From positions 1-9,056 of the forward strand of contig JAWVZB010000119.1 of the NCBI GenBank assembly GCA_033722375.1: a DNA stretch of 9,056 bases, given 5' to 3'. This DNA comes from JAWVZB01 sp033722375. GTDB lineage: Bacteria > Actinomycetota > Nitriliruptoria > Nitriliruptorales > Nitriliruptoraceae. A program made the position numbers and the translations under genes. The notes beneath the pieces are model-generated. The model ran no database searches and had not been told where the DNA came from. It worked only from the letters and a program-made list of their open reading frames with translations. Below are positions 8,060 through 9,056 of the stretch, piece after piece (positions within the stretch are counted from its first letter, which is position 1; each line of letters opens with the position of its first letter).

Positions 8060-9056
8060 ATGACCAGGTCGGACGAGGACGGCAGCGCAGCGGCGGCGGA
8101 CACCGCCACGCCGGGGGGCGACCCGCCGCCTGTGATCCGCGAGCGTCGGCGGCGGCGGGACCACATCGACCTGCCGCTCGCGGCCACGCTCGCGCTCGGC
8201 GTCGCGGGCGGACTGCTGCTGGCGGGCTTCGTCGGAGGCCTGCTCGCGCGCCTGTCGACGCTGATCGTCATCGTGATCGTGAGCCTGTTCCTGAGCTTCG
8301 CGATGGAGCCGGCCGTGAAGTGGCTGGCCGAGCGGGGGATCCGCCGCGGCATGGGCACCTTCCTCGTGTTCCTGGCCGCGGGGCTGCTCTTCGTCGGGTT
8401 CATCGCGGTGATGGCCCAGCTCATCATCGACCAGGTGTCGTCGCTGATCGACAACACCCCGATGCTGCTGCAAGGTCTGTCCGACCAGGCCGAGCGACTG
8501 CCGGGGGACCTCGGCGAGGCGGTATCCGAATGGCTGCGTGAGCAGCGAACCGAGCTCCCCCGTCGCATCCCCCAGCTCGCGGACACGCTCGGTCGGGGCG
8601 TCATCGGTGTGGGCGAGACGTTGGCGGGTGGGCTGTTCCAGTTCCTCACCACGCTGCTGGTGACCTTCTACCTCGTCGCCGACGGGCCGCGGCTGCGACG
8701 CACGCTCGTGGCGCGGGTCCGGCCCGACCGCCAGAAGGAGTTCCTCGAGATCTGGGACCTCGCCATCTCGAAGACCGGTGGCTACGTCTACAGCCGGGTG
8801 CTGACCGCGATCGTGTCCGCCGTCGTCCACACCATCGCCTTCACCCTCCTCGACATCCAGTACGCCGCCGCGCTGGGGATCTGGGTGGGGATCATCTCGA
8901 GCCTCATCCCGGTCGTGGGGACCTATCTGGCGGGCGCGCTGCCACTGATCGTGGCACTGCCGACGTCGGTGGCCGCCGCGGTCGGGGTGCTCGTCACCGT
9001 GGTCGTCTACCAGCAGATCGAGAACTACCTGATCGCGCCCCGCATCACCTCGGCCA
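8060..9056 (+). CDS. AI-2E family transporter (PerM/TqsA-like, PF01594), 3' end outside window
   Basis: An uninterrupted frame of 332 codons runs from the ATG at 8060 off the right edge. The cytoplasmic N-terminus (about 1-37) is Ala/Asp/Pro-rich and ends in an RERRRRRD cluster. Hydrophobic segments follow at about 40-62, 66-84, 101-122, 190-206, 246-265, 270-298 and 302-318, with an amphipathic soluble stretch between segments 3 and 4. 'FYLVADGPRLR' after segment 4, 'GIISSLIPVVGTYL' and 'QQIENYLIAPRI' near the edge are hallmarks of the AI-2E transporter/UPF0118 family. Members include E. coli TqsA, which exports the quorum signal AI-2, and PerM; some act as Na+(Li+)/H+ antiporters. Which substrate applies here cannot be told. 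The family is usually 340-400 residues, so little is missing. It is transcribed divergently from the M14 unit and need not be functionally related. Confidence 0.92.
   Translation, partial: MTRSDEDGSAAAADTATPGGDPPPVIRERRRRRDHIDLPLAATLALGVAGGLLLAGFVGGLLARLSTLIVIVIVSLFLSFAMEPAVKWLAERGIRRGMGTFLVFLAAGLLFVGFIAVMAQLIIDQVSSLIDNTPMLLQGLSDQAERLPGDLGEAVSEWLREQRTELPRRIPQLADTLGRGVIGVGETLAGGLFQFLTTLLVTFYLVADGPRLRRTLVARVRPDRQKEFLEIWDLAISKTGGYVYSRVLTAIVSAVVHTIAFTLLDIQYAAALGIWVGIISSLIPVVGTYLAGALPLIVALPTSVAAAVGVLVTVVVYQQIENYLIAPRITSA

Noticed and set aside
7535..8830. 431-codon open frame on the minus strand
   Set aside because: It runs antisense to the AI-2E gene, crosses the divergent promoter region and then enters the M14 gene in a wrong frame. 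Its product is His/Arg/Glu-rich low complexity.
8060..9056. Quorum-sensing exporter identity (TqsA) for the AI-2E family protein
   Set aside because: The family name does not fix the substrate; members include proton antiporters and many of unknown role. No luxS or other AI-2 gene is in the window.

Overview
The window is GC-rich bacterial DNA whose strong third-position G/C bias leaves long spurious open frames opposite real genes. Three features together point to an actinobacterium: a cytochrome c oxidase subunit II with a fused C-terminal cytochrome c domain, a subunit I start reading 'MATTGWTSWL', and an ABC ATPase of the kind found beside heme A/heme O synthase genes in actinobacteria. 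A deep lineage such as Nitriliruptoria or Acidimicrobiia is plausible, but that placement is inference.

Layout. Positions 1-1212, minus strand, hold the start of ctaD (subunit I, cut by the window edge) and the complete ctaC (caa3-type subunit II), separated by 11 bases. Positions 1213-1369 are intergenic, with a candidate ctaC promoter. Positions 1370-7956, minus strand, form one compact five-gene unit: a large secreted M14 zinc carboxypeptidase-like protein, then ATPase, permease, ATPase, permease of two ABC-2 type exporters. Every junction in this unit overlaps (28, 4, 4 and 4 bases), so translational coupling is likely. Positions 7957-8059 are a 103-base divergent promoter region. From 8060 to the right edge, plus strand, runs an AI-2E family (PerM/TqsA-like) membrane protein that lacks its C-terminus. 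It can be read only as an open frame that leaves the window.

How the genes may work together. ctaC and ctaD build the terminal oxidase. The promoter-proximal M14 protein has a signal peptide, a full set of zinc ligands, a non-catalytic glutamine-amidotransferase-like fold apparently split by a PPC-type beta domain, and an LPXTG-like C-terminal anchor. It should therefore act outside the membrane. Its tight coupling to two exporters suggests a joint export and surface-processing function, but no substrate can be read from the sequence. The second exporter pair resembles the ABC genes that neighbour heme A synthase in other actinobacteria, a possible functional link to the oxidase genes downstream.

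The most unusual item is the peptidase plus double-ABC-exporter unit. Each component belongs to a known family. What may be undescribed is the combination and the domain layout of the M14 protein. No RNA genes, CRISPR arrays or mobile elements were seen.
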